Below, piece after piece: positions 7,185 to 16,563 of a DNA stretch of 46,111 nt. The position numbers were made by a program, and so were the translations under genes. The stretch lies in contig JAEEMG010000088.1 in assembly GCA_016283095.1 (NCBI GenBank), forward strand, positions 1 through 46,111. Reading direction: 5' to 3'. Within the stretch, counting starts at the first letter, position 1, and each line of letters opens with the position of its first letter. Origin of the DNA: Paludibacteraceae bacterium. GTDB taxonomy: Bacteria > Bacteroidota > Bacteroidia > Bacteroidales > Paludibacteraceae. Under the pieces are notes generated by a model. It did not search any database and was not told the DNA's origin. It saw nothing but the letters and a program-made list of their open reading frames with translations.

Positions 7185-8297
7185 TTACTGCAACACTTGG
7201 TCCCAATCTTTCCAAACTGGTTCTCTACCCATCTTTTTCAACGCTGTCATCACTTCCACTGCAGTTCTTTCATCTGAGACGTGGAATTGTTCAAGAGCCT
7301 GAGGATAAGTGAAGTATCCGCCTGGTTCTGTCTTGCTCTCTGCCGACATAGTTGTCACTCCTAGTGTGGCCATGTTGTCACGTATATTGGCTGGCTCACG
7401 TGTCGAGTAGCTGATGTCGACGTCGTGGTCGAAGATACGGAAGGCGAATGTCAGCTGTGCAAGTTCCTTGTCGCTCATGATGACGTTGGGTTGGAAGCCT
7501 CCGTTTTCTGCCACACGCATACGTGGAAAATTGACACTGTATTTTGTCTTCCAGTAGTTTTTCTCCAAATAGCGGACATGGTACGCCATCATTGTCATGT
7601 CTGTACGCCAATCTTCAAGTCCTACCAATACTCCCATGCCGATGGAGTGGACGCCTGCCTGTGCCATACGGTCGAAACCATTCAGTCTCCACTCGAATTT
7701 AGACTTCATTCCACGTGGGTGGTATACGTTGTATCTTGCTTTGTTGTATGTCTCTTGGAAACAGATGACTCCGCTCAATCCGTGGTCGCAAAGCTCGGCA
7801 TACTCCTCTGTGGCAAGAGGCATGACCTCAATCTTGATGTTGGCAAAATATTTTTTAGCTATGTCGATGGCGTTAGCAAGGTAGGGGACGCCAGCCTTTG
7901 CTGGATTCTCTCCCGTCACCATCAGGATATTCTCGAATGGGGCAAGTTTTTTGATTGCCTTAAACTCATTCTCTATCTCCTCCATTGTGAGGATAGTGCG
8001 AGCCATAGGATTCTGTATGTGGAATCCGCAGTAGACGCACGAGTTGGTGCATGAGTTGGTAAGATACAATGGAATGAACATTGATATTGTCTTGCCGAAA
8101 CGTTCGAGTGTAATCTGTCGGCTCTTCAATGCCATCTGCTCCAAGTAAGGTTCGGCGGCAGGTGATATAAGAGCCATAAAATCATCTACAGTTAGTCTGT
8201 CTTTAGCCAAGGCTCGACGCACATCAGCGTCTGTCTTTGCATAGATTGATTTCGTTGTCTCATCCCACGAAATTTTCTCTAATTCATCTGAAAACAT
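7185..8297 (-). CDS. thiH: 2-iminoacetate synthase ThiH
   Basis: This radical SAM enzyme cleaves tyrosine to 2-iminoacetate (dehydroglycine) for the thiazole ring of thiamine, working with ThiG. The 370-residue product carries the cluster motif CTNSCVYC (Cys83, Cys87, Cys90), followed by the expected GFHIQNP and the later VTGENPAKAGV and GMGVLVGLEDWRTD. I chose ATG 8297, giving MFSDELEKISWDE. The longer frame starts with TTG at 8330 inside the upstream permease gene. It is the last gene of the thiamine operon, 7 bases after the permease, with a terminator downstream. An oxygen-sensitive radical enzyme instead of glycine oxidase (ThiO) fits an anaerobe. Confidence 0.95.
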   Translation of the reverse strand: MFSDELEKISWDETTKSIYAKTDADVRRALAKDRLTVDDFMALISPAAEPYLEQMALKSRQITLERFGKTISMFIPLYLTNSCTNSCVYCGFHIQNPMARTILTMEEIENEFKAIKKLAPFENILMVTGENPAKAGVPYLANAIDIAKKYFANIKIEVMPLATEEYAELCDHGLSGVICFQETYNKARYNVYHPRGMKSKFEWRLNGFDRMAQAGVHSIGMGVLVGLEDWRTDMTMMAYHVRYLEKNYWKTKYSVNFPRMRVAENGGFQPNVIMSDKELAQLTFAFRIFDHDVDISYSTREPANIRDNMATLGVTTMSAESKTEPGGYFTYPQALEQFHVSDERTAVEVMTALKKMGREPVWKDWDQVLQ

Positions 8298-8304
8298 ACC
8301 TTGT

Positions 8305-9192
8305 TTATTTGTTTTGTTTATAGTCTGCAATTATTAAACCTGTGAATATCAACAATGTGCCTGCAGCGATCCAAATTGTTATCTCGCTGGAGAAAAAAAT
8401 GGTAGCCGCCACTGCTGATATTATCGGCATAAGATATAAGAAATTGTTTGTTGAGGCTGCTCCTATTTGGTTGAAAGACACATTCCAAAGCCACAGGCTA
8501 GCTCCGCTTGCTATAAGTCCAAGATATGAGGCTCCTAGGATATGTGTCCATTCCAGTTTTTCCCATATCTCTGCTACTGATAATGCGTTATTATCAAAAA
8601 ACAGTATAGGGAGAATCGTTATGCTGCTATAGAAAAACAATCTTCGTGTTGTCTGCAATTCTGACACTTCTTTTGGCATTACGCTCAGCAATACAGAATA
8701 TACTGACCATGATATGACCGATAGTATAGCAAAGAAATCTCCTAATGGACTTAGGTTGAGCACAAATACTCCATTGAATATGACGCAAGCGACTCCAGCC
8801 AAAGCAATCACACTGCCGAGCGCGAACCATTTAGTCGGCTTCATCAATTTGAGTATGATGGACATCAATGCCGACACGATTGGCACCGTCGCACAGATTA
8901 ACCCGACATTGACTGCACTTGAGTGTTGCAATGCACTGTATTCAAGGATGAAGTATAGACTGCCTCCCGTCAACGCAATTAGAAACATCTTCAATTCCGT
9001 CTTCGAGAACTCCATCTTGTATGGCTTGGGGCACATGATGCATAACGCTATGTATGCCAGCACAAACCTGAAAATGATGAGTTGAAGCGGCGATATCCCT
9101 GTGTTAAGAATATATTTGGAGATCACGAATGTGGTACCCCAAATTATTGAAACGATAAGCGCAGGAACGTACTTTAGAAATTTATAATTCAT
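8305..9192 (-). CDS. EamA/DMT-family permease in the thiamine operon
   Basis: This 295-residue membrane protein has about ten hydrophobic segments arranged as two EamA repeats. The first starts PALIVSIIWGTTFVISKYIL and the second GDFFAILSVISWSVYSVLLS, both with the family's W-x-x-x-x-x-x-K/S pattern. DMT proteins are secondary transporters of metabolites. Its place between thiC and thiH, downstream of a TPP riboswitch, suggests transport of a thiamine precursor or related compound, which is inference. The start codon ATG 9192 lies inside an A+T-rich microrepeat (ATGAATTATAA), an unusual origin for a translation start. Confidence 0.88.
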   Translation of the reverse strand: MNYKFLKYVPALIVSIIWGTTFVISKYILNTGISPLQLIIFRFVLAYIALCIMCPKPYKMEFSKTELKMFLIALTGGSLYFILEYSALQHSSAVNVGLICATVPIVSALMSIILKLMKPTKWFALGSVIALAGVACVIFNGVFVLNLSPLGDFFAILSVISWSVYSVLLSVMPKEVSELQTTRRLFFYSSITILPILFFDNNALSVAEIWEKLEWTHILGASYLGLIASGASLWLWNVSFNQIGAASTNNFLYLMPIISAVAATIFFSSEITIWIAAGTLLIFTGLIIADYKQNK

Positions 9193-9213
9193 AATTCACA
9201 ATTCATAATTATT
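9184..9213. repeat. A+T-rich microrepeat on the DMT side of the four-helix-bundle gene
   Basis: Repeated AATTCATAATT / AATTCACAATT units. A similar block lies on the other side of the gene (9590-9627). It includes the start codon of the permease gene. Confidence 0.55.
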
Positions 9214-9216
9214 TTG

Positions 9217-9585
9217 TTATGATGCTATTTCCTCTTCTTTATGCTTACATATAGAAGTTAATAATTTTAATAATTCGGTACAATCTGCATTGATATTCTC
9301 AAAATGGTCTTTTGAAATATAATCGGTTTCGTAGAGAATCTCAAGCCAATATTCTGTTTCTGAAGCTTCTTTTAGAGCAATACATAGTTTTGCATAGAAG
9401 TCTGCTTTTGATTGGGCTCTTACTCCTTCTTTGATATTAGCACCAATACTTGTGCCACTTCTAAGAAGCTGCTTTGACATTACGAACTCACTTTTCTCTT
9501 TGCATAAATATTTATAGAGATTAACACAACGAATAGCAAATTTCTTACTTTTATTGAGTATCGCATTGTTGTCTTGATTCTTCAT
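9217..9585 (-). CDS. Four-helix-bundle (S23/IVS-type) protein
   Basis: The 122-residue product contains QLLRSGTSIGANIKEG (residues 41-56), the hallmark of the four-helix-bundle family first found in 23S rRNA intervening sequences, followed by the usual FYAKLCIALKEASETEYWLEIL. The function is not established. Family members are widely scattered and often lie in intergenic repeats or variable spots. Here it lies between thiC and the permease in the thiamine operon, in the same direction, and is flanked on both sides by A+T-rich microrepeats with ATGAATTATTTT-like ends. This looks like a small cassette dropped into the operon without breaking its transcription. Confidence 0.9.
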   Translation of the reverse strand: MKNQDNNAILNKSKKFAIRCVNLYKYLCKEKSEFVMSKQLLRSGTSIGANIKEGVRAQSKADFYAKLCIALKEASETEYWLEILYETDYISKDHFENINADCTELLKLLTSICKHKEEEIAS

Positions 9586-9589
9586 CCCT

Positions 9590-11325
<1,736 letters not shown>

Positions 11326-11826
11326 TTAATAGTTTTCTTTGTAATAAAATTTGTCGTATACCCATCTTTGGGGATTGCCTTTTATATATTCAGAAATAGT
11401 CGTGTATGCCGAATCAGATCTGATTATGTGTTCATAATAATTTCTTTGCCATAGAGGACATCCTTGAGTTCCATTCTTTTCATTGATTTCCCTTGAAGAA
11501 AATGTTTTTAATGCTCTGACAATTTCCGACAATGGATGTGCCGTAGTGGCAGGTTTCAAACCTGTCAATCCATTACATATTTGAATTATCCCGTGTATGT
11601 GATTTGGCATAATGCAAAAATCGTGCAGGATGACATTGTCGTAATGGTTGGGCAAATCATTCCAACATTCCAATACTATTTTACCATTATCATTTAGATT
11701 CATTTGCCAATCTTTTATGCTCCCAAACAATGGATATCTATTGTTTGTGCAAATGGTTATGAAATACAAGCCGTCGCTTGAATAATCGTAACCTTGTAGA
11801 CGAATGTTTTTTCTGTATGGTAACAT
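11326..11826 (-). CDS. REP-associated tyrosine transposase (RAYT, IS200-like Y1 fold)
   Basis: This 166-residue single-strand DNA transposase-like protein has the HUH motif in FCIMPNHIHGII and the catalytic tyrosine region in LWQRNYYEHIIRSDSAY. It starts MLPYRKNIRLQGYDYSSDGLYFITICT, typical of RAYTs. RAYTs act on REP hairpins and are normally single-copy and domesticated. Three REP units lie just upstream of the start codon (11848-12065), and a REP-like hairpin lies inside the coding sequence at 11548-11566, where it encodes LTGLKPAT. The gene lies between thiG and thiC in operon direction, 3 bases from thiC. All catalytic motifs look intact. Confidence 0.93.
   Translation of the reverse strand: MLPYRKNIRLQGYDYSSDGLYFITICTNNRYPLFGSIKDWQMNLNDNGKIVLECWNDLPNHYDNVILHDFCIMPNHIHGIIQICNGLTGLKPATTAHPLSEIVRALKTFSSREINEKNGTQGCPLWQRNYYEHIIRSDSAYTTISEYIKGNPQRWVYDKFYYKENY
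11548..11566. repeat. REP-like hairpin inside the RAYT coding sequence
   Basis: GGCAGGTTT-C-AAACCTGTC is a palindrome of 9 pairs with one wobble. The homology to the external REPs extends past the palindrome: the RAYT coding strand continues CCACTACG where the REPs read CCCCTACG. About 23 of 25 bases match. Confidence 0.75.
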
Positions 11827-11847
11827 AATATTGTACTGTTTTTAATC

Positions 11848-12065
11848 AATGAATGTTGTTGTGGGCATCGTTGTTCGGGCAGGTTTGAAACCTGCCCCTA
11901 CGCCTCTGCCAATGAATGTTGTTGTGGGCACCGTTGTTCGGGCAGGTTTGAAACCTGCCCCTACGCCTCTGCCAATGAATGTTGTTTCGAACATCGTTGT
12001 TGTGGGCGTGGAAATCCGATGACCGTTGTTGCGGGCAGGTTTGAAACCTGCCCCTACGCCTCTGT
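11848..12065 (+). repeat. Array of three REP units, family A
   Basis: Units at 11848-11910 and 11911-11973 are 63 bases long and differ at one base. A third (11974-12065) shares both ends but has a diverged, longer middle. Each ends in a perfect hairpin made of GGGCAGGTTT and its complement around one base (11877-11897, 11940-11960, 12033-12053), followed by CTACGCCTCTG. The array lies between thiG and the RAYT start, so it would be transcribed within the thiamine operon and could form stem-loops in that mRNA. Confidence 0.85.
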
Positions 12066-12076
12066 GGTTTTAATTA

Positions 12077-12847
12077 TTATCCCAAGAATGATGTCAGAGG
12101 TGAACTCGCGACTGCTTCTCCTGCTGTCACGGCTCCTAGACCTGCTTCGTATGCGTCACGTCCACATTTCACTGCATCACGGAATGCTACTGCCATACGT
12201 ACTGGATCTCCAGCCACTGCGATAGCTGTGTTCACCAAACAAGCGTCTGCTCCTAACTCCATGGCTGCTGCGGCATGACTCGGTGCTCCGATTCCTGCGT
12301 CTACAACAACAGGAACATTGGCCTGCTCGATGATGATTTTCAAGAAATCTTCTGTACGCAAACCTTTGTTTGATCCGATTGGCGCGGCAAGCGGCATGAC
12401 TGTTGCGGCTCCTGCCTCTTCAAGTCTCTTGCAAAGCACTGGGTCTGCCTGGCAATATGGCAATACCACGAATCCTAGTTTCACCAACTCTTCTGTAGCC
12501 TTCAATGTCTCGATTGAGTCTGGCAACAGATAGCGTGGATCAGGGTGGATCTCAAGTTTCAGCCAGTTTGTGCCGAATGCCTCACGACTCATTTTTGCTG
12601 CGAATACTGCCTCTTTTGCGTCACGCACACCACTGGTGTTTGGTAGTAATTGTATGTTTTTGTCGACGATATGTTTTAGCATGTCATCATTCGCGTCTCC
12701 AAGGGAAATACGCTTCATTGCCACCGTCACCATCTCTGTCTCTGAAGCGACGATTGAATCTTTCATCAAATCGTTGCTGCTGAACTTTCCTGTTCCAAGG
12801 AATAGACGAGAGTTGAACTCTCTGCCTGCTATTATTAGTTTACTCAT
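12077..12847 (-). CDS. thiG: Thiazole synthase ThiG
   Basis: ThiG builds the thiazole phosphate ring from 1-deoxy-D-xylulose 5-phosphate, ThiS-thiocarboxylate and dehydroglycine. The 256-residue TIM-barrel protein starts [22 protein letters not shown]. It has the imine-forming lysine in NWLKLEI (Lys97), the loop [14 protein letters not shown], and the phosphate-binding [30 protein letters not shown]. The length is normal. It is preceded by thiE and followed by the REP array and RAYT, which separate it from thiC, a pair that is often adjacent in other genomes. Confidence 0.96.
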   Translation of the reverse strand: MSKLIIAGREFNSRLFLGTGKFSSNDLMKDSIVASETEMVTVAMKRISLGDANDDMLKHIVDKNIQLLPNTSGVRDAKEAVFAAKMSREAFGTNWLKLEIHPDPRYLLPDSIETLKATEELVKLGFVVLPYCQADPVLCKRLEEAGAATVMPLAAPIGSNKGLRTEDFLKIIIEQANVPVVVDAGIGAPSHAAAAMELGADACLVNTAIAVAGDPVRMAVAFRDAVKCGRDAYEAGLGAVTAGEAVASSPLTSFLG

Positions 12848-12891
12848 TTATGTTGTTGTATTTATTATTCTGTTTGTTTGAATCTCATCGG

Positions 12892-13027
12892 TCCTCGTAG
12901 AGACGCACGGACGTGCGTCTAATGATGTGTGCGTATCGAATGTCCATTTCATTTTAATGACACGAATGTCCGTTTGACACGCACGTCCGTTTAATGACAC
13001 GCACGTCCGTGCGTCTCTACGAGAGGG
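12892..13027. repeat. BIME-like inverted REP pair, family B
   Basis: The block starts CTCGTAGAGACGCACGGACG and ends with the same sequence inverted (CGTGCGTCTCTACGAG). AGACGCACGGACGTGCGTCT at 12901-12920 is a near-perfect palindrome. Two degenerate ACACGCACGTCCGTT units lie between the ends. It fills the thiE-thiG gap. Related blocks lie at 16626-16655 and 24801-24964. Confidence 0.8.
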
Positions 13028-13030
13028 ATT

Positions 13031-13669
13031 TTAAAAACATTTTTCGATTGTTTTCAAAATCTCTTCTGTCTCTGTTTTGGGATCGTCGGCCGACAAAATG
13101 CCTCCTGATATGGCGACGCCGTTAGGCCCGCTGTGTAACACTTTTCGAACGTCATCTTTTGTGATGCCTCCGATTGCCACGATTGGGATGTTGATGCCTT
13201 GCTCCCTGCATTTCCATACGATTTCCTGATAACCTTCCAATCCAAGCACTGGAGCAAGTTTTTTCTTTGTGGTTGTGAAACGGAATGGTCCGCAACCGAT
13301 GTAGTCGACATCGTCTTTGATGGCAAGAATGTCGTTGAAACTGTTGCATGTGCCTCCTATGATAAATCCGTCTCCAAGGATTGCCCTTGCGTCTTTCGGA
13401 TTCATATCCATTTTCCCAAGATGCACGCCGTCAGCTCCGACCTCTTTCGCAAGCTCGACATGATCGTCGATAATCATCACTGCGTCATATTGCTTGCATA
13501 ATGGCAGAAGTTCAAGAGCCACTTTTTTCACCTCTTCCACGGGAGTCTCCTTCATTCGTAGCTGTATCCACTTGCATCCACCTTCTAGAGCAAGTTTGGC
13601 ACCTTCGATCTCATTTCTCCCGTTTACAGGATGTGTTATAAGTTGTAGCGAGAAAGCTCGCATCTGCAT
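13031..13669 (-). CDS. thiE: Thiamine-phosphate synthase ThiE
   Basis: ThiE joins HMP pyrophosphate and thiazole phosphate to thiamine monophosphate. The protein of about 212 residues has SLQLITHP at the start, KWIQLRMKE, VMIIDDHVELAKEVGADGVHLGKMDMNP, GGTCNSF, DYIGCGPFRFTTTKK and IPIVAIGGI, all expected ThiE segments with the diphosphate- and magnesium-binding residues present. I use ATG 13669 (MQMRAF); GTG 13678 and ATG 13663 are alternatives. This is the better conserved of two ThiE-fold genes in the operon and so the likely synthase. Confidence 0.92.
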   Translation of the reverse strand: MQMRAFSLQLITHPVNGRNEIEGAKLALEGGCKWIQLRMKETPVEEVKKVALELLPLCKQYDAVMIIDDHVELAKEVGADGVHLGKMDMNPKDARAILGDGFIIGGTCNSFNDILAIKDDVDYIGCGPFRFTTTKKKLAPVLGLEGYQEIVWKCREQGINIPIVAIGGITKDDVRKVLHSGPNGVAISGGILSADDPKTETEEILKTIEKCF

Positions 13670-13707
13670 TAGATTCACCTTTGTCGAAATTTAATTGTTT
13701 ATATTCC

Positions 13708-13763
13708 ACGGAGAGACGGTGTGTATAGCCCCAATTGCCTATGTCACTTCTGCGTCTCTATGG
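13708..13763. repeat. Degenerate REP-like inverted repeat, family C
   Basis: CCACGGAGAGACGGTGTG at the left and GCGTCTCTATGG at the right form imperfect inverted arms. GAGACGGTGTG also occurs in the tandem array at 30612-30719. Confidence 0.5.
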
Positions 13764-13768
13764 TTAAT

Positions 13769-14341
13769 TTATTCCATCATTTGTTTTATAATGTCAAGCT
13801 GAGCGATGCCATCTTTCCATGCACTTCCGAGAATAGCGACTCCTCCAAATCCGTACTCTTTCACTTGTTGTACTTTTCCTACGGTGATTCCGCCAAGAGC
13901 AATCACTTTCTCGTTTATGATTCCGTCTTTCTTAGCTTGACTCAAAACTTCGTCTGGAAAATTAGACGCGTATCCGTTTTTGCTTATGCTGTCGAAAATC
14001 GGGCTTAGAAAGCAGTATTCCATGTTCGTGGATGCTTCAACTTCTGCAAGTGAGTGGCATGAACGTGAAGAACAGACAGATGCTAATTCAGGATGACGTC
14101 CGTTAAGGTGAGCTCCGCCGAGATTATATTCGTCCACCAGGTTGTAGTGGTCGTGAAGTACAATTTTCCCTCTCTCATCAGCGGAAAGACCATTTATGAT
14201 GCGTCTCATAGTCTGCTCATCTGCTTTCGGATGACGAAGATGCAGACGGAAAATGCCGCAAGCGATCACTTTCTTTATCTGCTCCGTCTCCCCCACAAAA
14301 GGCTCCTCTGGAGTGATGACGACAACTTTCCAATTCCTCAT
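13769..14341 (-). CDS. Second ThiE-fold protein, TenI-like
   Basis: This protein of about 190 residues has the ThiE/TenI barrel pattern: FRLHLRHPKADE, KIVLHDHYNLVDEYNLGGAHLNGRHPE, CFLSPIFDSISKNGYASNF and VIALGGITVGKVQQVKEYGFGGVAILGSAW. Compared with the thiE neighbour, the HLG..D segment is altered to HLNGRHPE and the N-terminal binding region is shortened. It may act as a TenI-type thiazole tautomerase instead of a synthase, which is inference. I use ATG 14341 (MRNWKVVVITPE). The longer start at 14362 adds seven codons that come from an A+T-rich microrepeat. Confidence 0.8.
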   Translation of the reverse strand: MRNWKVVVITPEEPFVGETEQIKKVIACGIFRLHLRHPKADEQTMRRIINGLSADERGKIVLHDHYNLVDEYNLGGAHLNGRHPELASVCSSRSCHSLAEVEASTNMEYCFLSPIFDSISKNGYASNFPDEVLSQAKKDGIINEKVIALGGITVGKVQQVKEYGFGGVAILGSAWKDGIAQLDIIKQMME

Positions 14342-14382
14342 TTCTAATTTTGCATTTAGCATTTAGAATTTCTAATTTTATC

Positions 14383-14583
14383 TCATCCTCCACACACGGC
14401 ACGAATCATCATGACGTCTGTTCCCTCTGCAAGTTTTGTGGAAGCCCACTCGTCGCGAGGAATGACTTCACTGTCTATAGCGAAGGCTACTCCTTTGCTG
14501 TCAATTCCAAGTTTGGCGCAGATGTCGGACAATACAGCTCCGTCTTGCAACTCCAAATCTTCTCCGTTAAGTTTGATCTTCAT
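14383..14583 (-). CDS. thiS: Sulfur carrier protein ThiS
   Basis: This 66-residue ubiquitin-like protein starts MKIKLNGEDLELQDGA and ends AVCGG. The C-terminal Gly-Gly is the site that is adenylated and then converted to thiocarboxylate to donate sulfur to ThiG. The size is normal. The adenylating enzyme ThiF is not encoded in this operon, so activation of ThiS must rely on a ThiF or MoeB homologue elsewhere. Ten bases separate it from thiD. Confidence 0.95.
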   Translation of the reverse strand: MKIKLNGEDLELQDGAVLSDICAKLGIDSKGVAFAIDSEVIPRDEWASTKLAEGTDVMMIRAVCGG

Positions 14584-14593
14584 ATTTCAAGAA

Positions 14594-15328
14594 TTATTCT
14601 GTTTCTACAAAATGGTTCAAAGGACCGTAGCCCTCAGTGATGTCAAGATCCACAGCACCAGCGATTGCCCTGTTGACATAATCGTGCGCTATCTTGACGG
14701 ATGTCTTCAAATCATATCCGATTGCCAGACAACTGGCGATGGCTGAAGACATTGTGCATCCAGTGCCGTGAGTGTTGGTGGTCTTGATCTTTTCAGAGGT
14801 GAATTTTATCTCTTCGTCTCCGATTTTCAGGATGTCGACGCAGATGTTTGAATTTGCGTCACCACCTTTGTTGAGAATGGCATGTGATGCTATGGATTTC
14901 AATATCTCAGTTTCCTTCACATTGGGAGTGACGAGTAGGGCATAGCCGCATAGTTCACGGTAAAGATCAATCGTCTCCTTGTCGAATTCTCGGTTTCCCA
15001 GCGTCGCACTTATTATAGGGTCAACGACCAAGTTTTGGGGCTTGTTGGCAGAAAAGAAATCGATCAATATCTTTAGTTGGGACTTTGTCGCAATCATGCC
15101 GCACTTCATCGCATCCACACGGTAATGGTCGAACACGTCTGAAATCTGTTTACGAAACATATCATCACTCACAGCCTCGACACCATTGAACGATTTTGGG
15201 TTCTGCGACGTTGCGGCTGTAAGCACAGACATGCCATAGACACCGAATCTGCCTGCCACACGGATGTCTGCAAGCACACCAGCACCTCCAGTAGGGTCGA
15301 ACGCTCCTATTGACACTATTGTCTTCAT
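14594..15328 (-). CDS. thiD: Hydroxymethylpyrimidine (phosphate) kinase ThiD
   Basis: ThiD phosphorylates HMP and HMP-P to the pyrophosphate used by ThiE. The 244-residue ribokinase-fold protein has SIGAFDPTGGAGVLADI at its start, KCGMIAT, VVDPIISATLG, LLVTPNVKETEIL and the anion-hole GTGC near residues 188-191. ATG 15328 gives the usual MKTIVSIG start. The longer frame from 15355 would run back through the terminator hairpin. It is the first gene behind the TPP riboswitch and so the promoter-proximal gene of the operon. Confidence 0.95.
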   Translation of the reverse strand: MKTIVSIGAFDPTGGAGVLADIRVAGRFGVYGMSVLTAATSQNPKSFNGVEAVSDDMFRKQISDVFDHYRVDAMKCGMIATKSQLKILIDFFSANKPQNLVVDPIISATLGNREFDKETIDLYRELCGYALLVTPNVKETEILKSIASHAILNKGGDANSNICVDILKIGDEEIKFTSEKIKTTNTHGTGCTMSSAIASCLAIGYDLKTSVKIAHDYVNRAIAGAVDLDITEGYGPLNHFVETE

Positions 15329-15331
15329 AAA

Positions 15332-15371
15332 CAAAAAATTGCGACGCAGAAGCATTGCCTCCGCGTCGCAT
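15332..15371 (-). terminator. Riboswitch-controlled terminator in front of thiD
   Basis: On the minus strand TGCGACGC pairs with GCGTCGCA. With wobbles the stem extends to about 14 pairs around a three-base loop (15340-15370), followed by ATTTTTTG, with the thiD ATG only a few bases further on. This is the likely expression platform: ligand-bound aptamer would favour termination before translation begins. Confidence 0.8.
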
Positions 15372-15411
15372 TATCTCAACTATATATGATTGTGTCACAT
15401 ATTTCAAGAAG

Positions 15412-15497
15412 AATGTTCCTACATCGGCATTACCCGCATCAGGTTGTCTATCAAAGGGTATGATCTCAGCCTCGAACACTTCTCAGCACCCCTCTTC
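15412..15497 (-). promoter_or_regulatory. TPP riboswitch (THI element)
   Basis: The minus strand reads AGGGGTGCTGAGAAG, GCTGAGATCATACCCTTTGA, ACCTGATGCGGGTAATGCC and GATGTAGGAA. These are the conserved pieces of the TPP aptamer: GGGGTGC, CTGAGA, ACCC-TTTGA, the ACCTGATC/GGATAATGCC-like core and the closing helix. It lies 40-170 bases before thiD and is followed by a strong terminator, so it should shut the operon off when thiamine pyrophosphate is abundant. Confidence 0.95.
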
Positions 15498-15514
15498 TTC
15501 TGTTTAATTTTATG

Positions 15515-15522
15515 CAAAGATA
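15515..15522 (-). promoter_or_regulatory. -7 element of the thiamine operon
   Basis: TATCTTTG on the minus strand lies about 18 bases before the aptamer, at the right place for transcription to start near 15509. A -33 TTTG is not obvious. Confidence 0.5.
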
Positions 15523-15587
15523 ATTGTTTTTCAATTAGGAAGGTAGAAATTTGATGGAAAAATCCCCATGCTGTGTGGTGGAAAATT

Positions 15588-16376
15588 CTATTTCTTTTCT
15601 CCCTCTTTTTTGAATTTAGCCCAGAAGGCTCTCCTTTTAGCTCTTGCCTCAAAGAATTTCTCACGAGCATCGAGAGCCTCTTCTATCGCCATCTGAATGT
15701 CCATTCCTAGAATTTCAGCATAGCATCCTACTATCTGAACGAAAATAGCCTTGCTGCTGAATTTACAGATGTTTTCCATTCTGTCACGGAATGAAATATC
15801 TTTGTCTGTGAATTCCATTCTGTTGTTGTCGATCAGAGAGAAATGGTAGTTTGTGTCTCCGTCTTGATAATACAGGATGTTTCCTCCGTTCAAATCGTTG
15901 TGAAGCACTCCTTTAGTGTGTAGGTCGATCAGAAATCTTGCAAGCGACATTGCCAAGTGGTCGTCAAGTGGCTTGTCGAGAAGGATAAGTGGCTCCAGAC
16001 TTTTATATGATGTCTTTTCACAAGCGAAATAGCAGTATTCCATAAGTCCGGCTTTCTTCTGCTCCACGTATGCTATTGGGGTAGGAGTGTCTATGCCCAG
16101 CTCAAGAAGTTTGAGTCCGTTGTAATATGCTCTTTCCGCTTTGCTCTTTCTGAAAAATGAGTAGACGACGCGTTGCACTGACAACGGTTTTTTATATCTC
16201 TTGATTACGACATCCCTGCCAAGTTCAGTAATGGCAAAACTTCTCACTGCATTTCTGTCAAGATGCAATGTCCTGCCTTTTTGGCGGTAACGTGTATCCA
16301 AACTCTCCAAGAAAACAACAAGTTCCTTGCAATTCTTATATTCGTCGTTGATTACTACTTTCATTGCTTTACTCAT
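15588..16376 (-). CDS. Kdo/InaA-type lipopolysaccharide kinase family protein
   Basis: The 262-residue product has a reduced protein-kinase-like fold. VVIKRYKK supplies the ATP-binding lysine, GVLHNDLNGGNILYY is the HxDLxxxN catalytic loop, and SLIDNNRMEF replaces DFG with the DNxR seen in Kdo and InaA kinases. These phosphorylate the inner core of lipopolysaccharide at the cytoplasmic face, and in Bacteroidetes members often belong to lipid A/Kdo modification. The exact substrate cannot be read here. ATG 16376 follows a TATTTTTG -7 element (16387-16394); Met5 is an alternative. It shares direction with typA but lies beyond typA's terminator. Confidence 0.82.
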   Translation of the reverse strand: MSKAMKVVINDEYKNCKELVVFLESLDTRYRQKGRTLHLDRNAVRSFAITELGRDVVIKRYKKPLSVQRVVYSFFRKSKAERAYYNGLKLLELGIDTPTPIAYVEQKKAGLMEYCYFACEKTSYKSLEPLILLDKPLDDHLAMSLARFLIDLHTKGVLHNDLNGGNILYYQDGDTNYHFSLIDNNRMEFTDKDISFRDRMENICKFSSKAIFVQIVGCYAEILGMDIQMAIEEALDAREKFFEARAKRRAFWAKFKKEGEKK

Positions 16377-16563
16377 TTTCTTTTTGCAAAAATAAATAAA
16401 ATAGTTTGAAACATAAATGTCTTGTCAAAATCATCTTTTCTGTTTTAACATGATTTATATAAAATTGAGAAACAAATACGTGTTGCCATTCAAAGAATAT
16501 TTTGAGAATCTCCCCAATATGATCTGTCTCCTCTCATATATTTTGATGCGACGATGGTATAAC

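Noticed and set aside
7425-8054. 209-codon open frame opposite thiH
   Set aside because: Cys/His/Val-rich shadow of a conserved radical SAM gene, with no start context.
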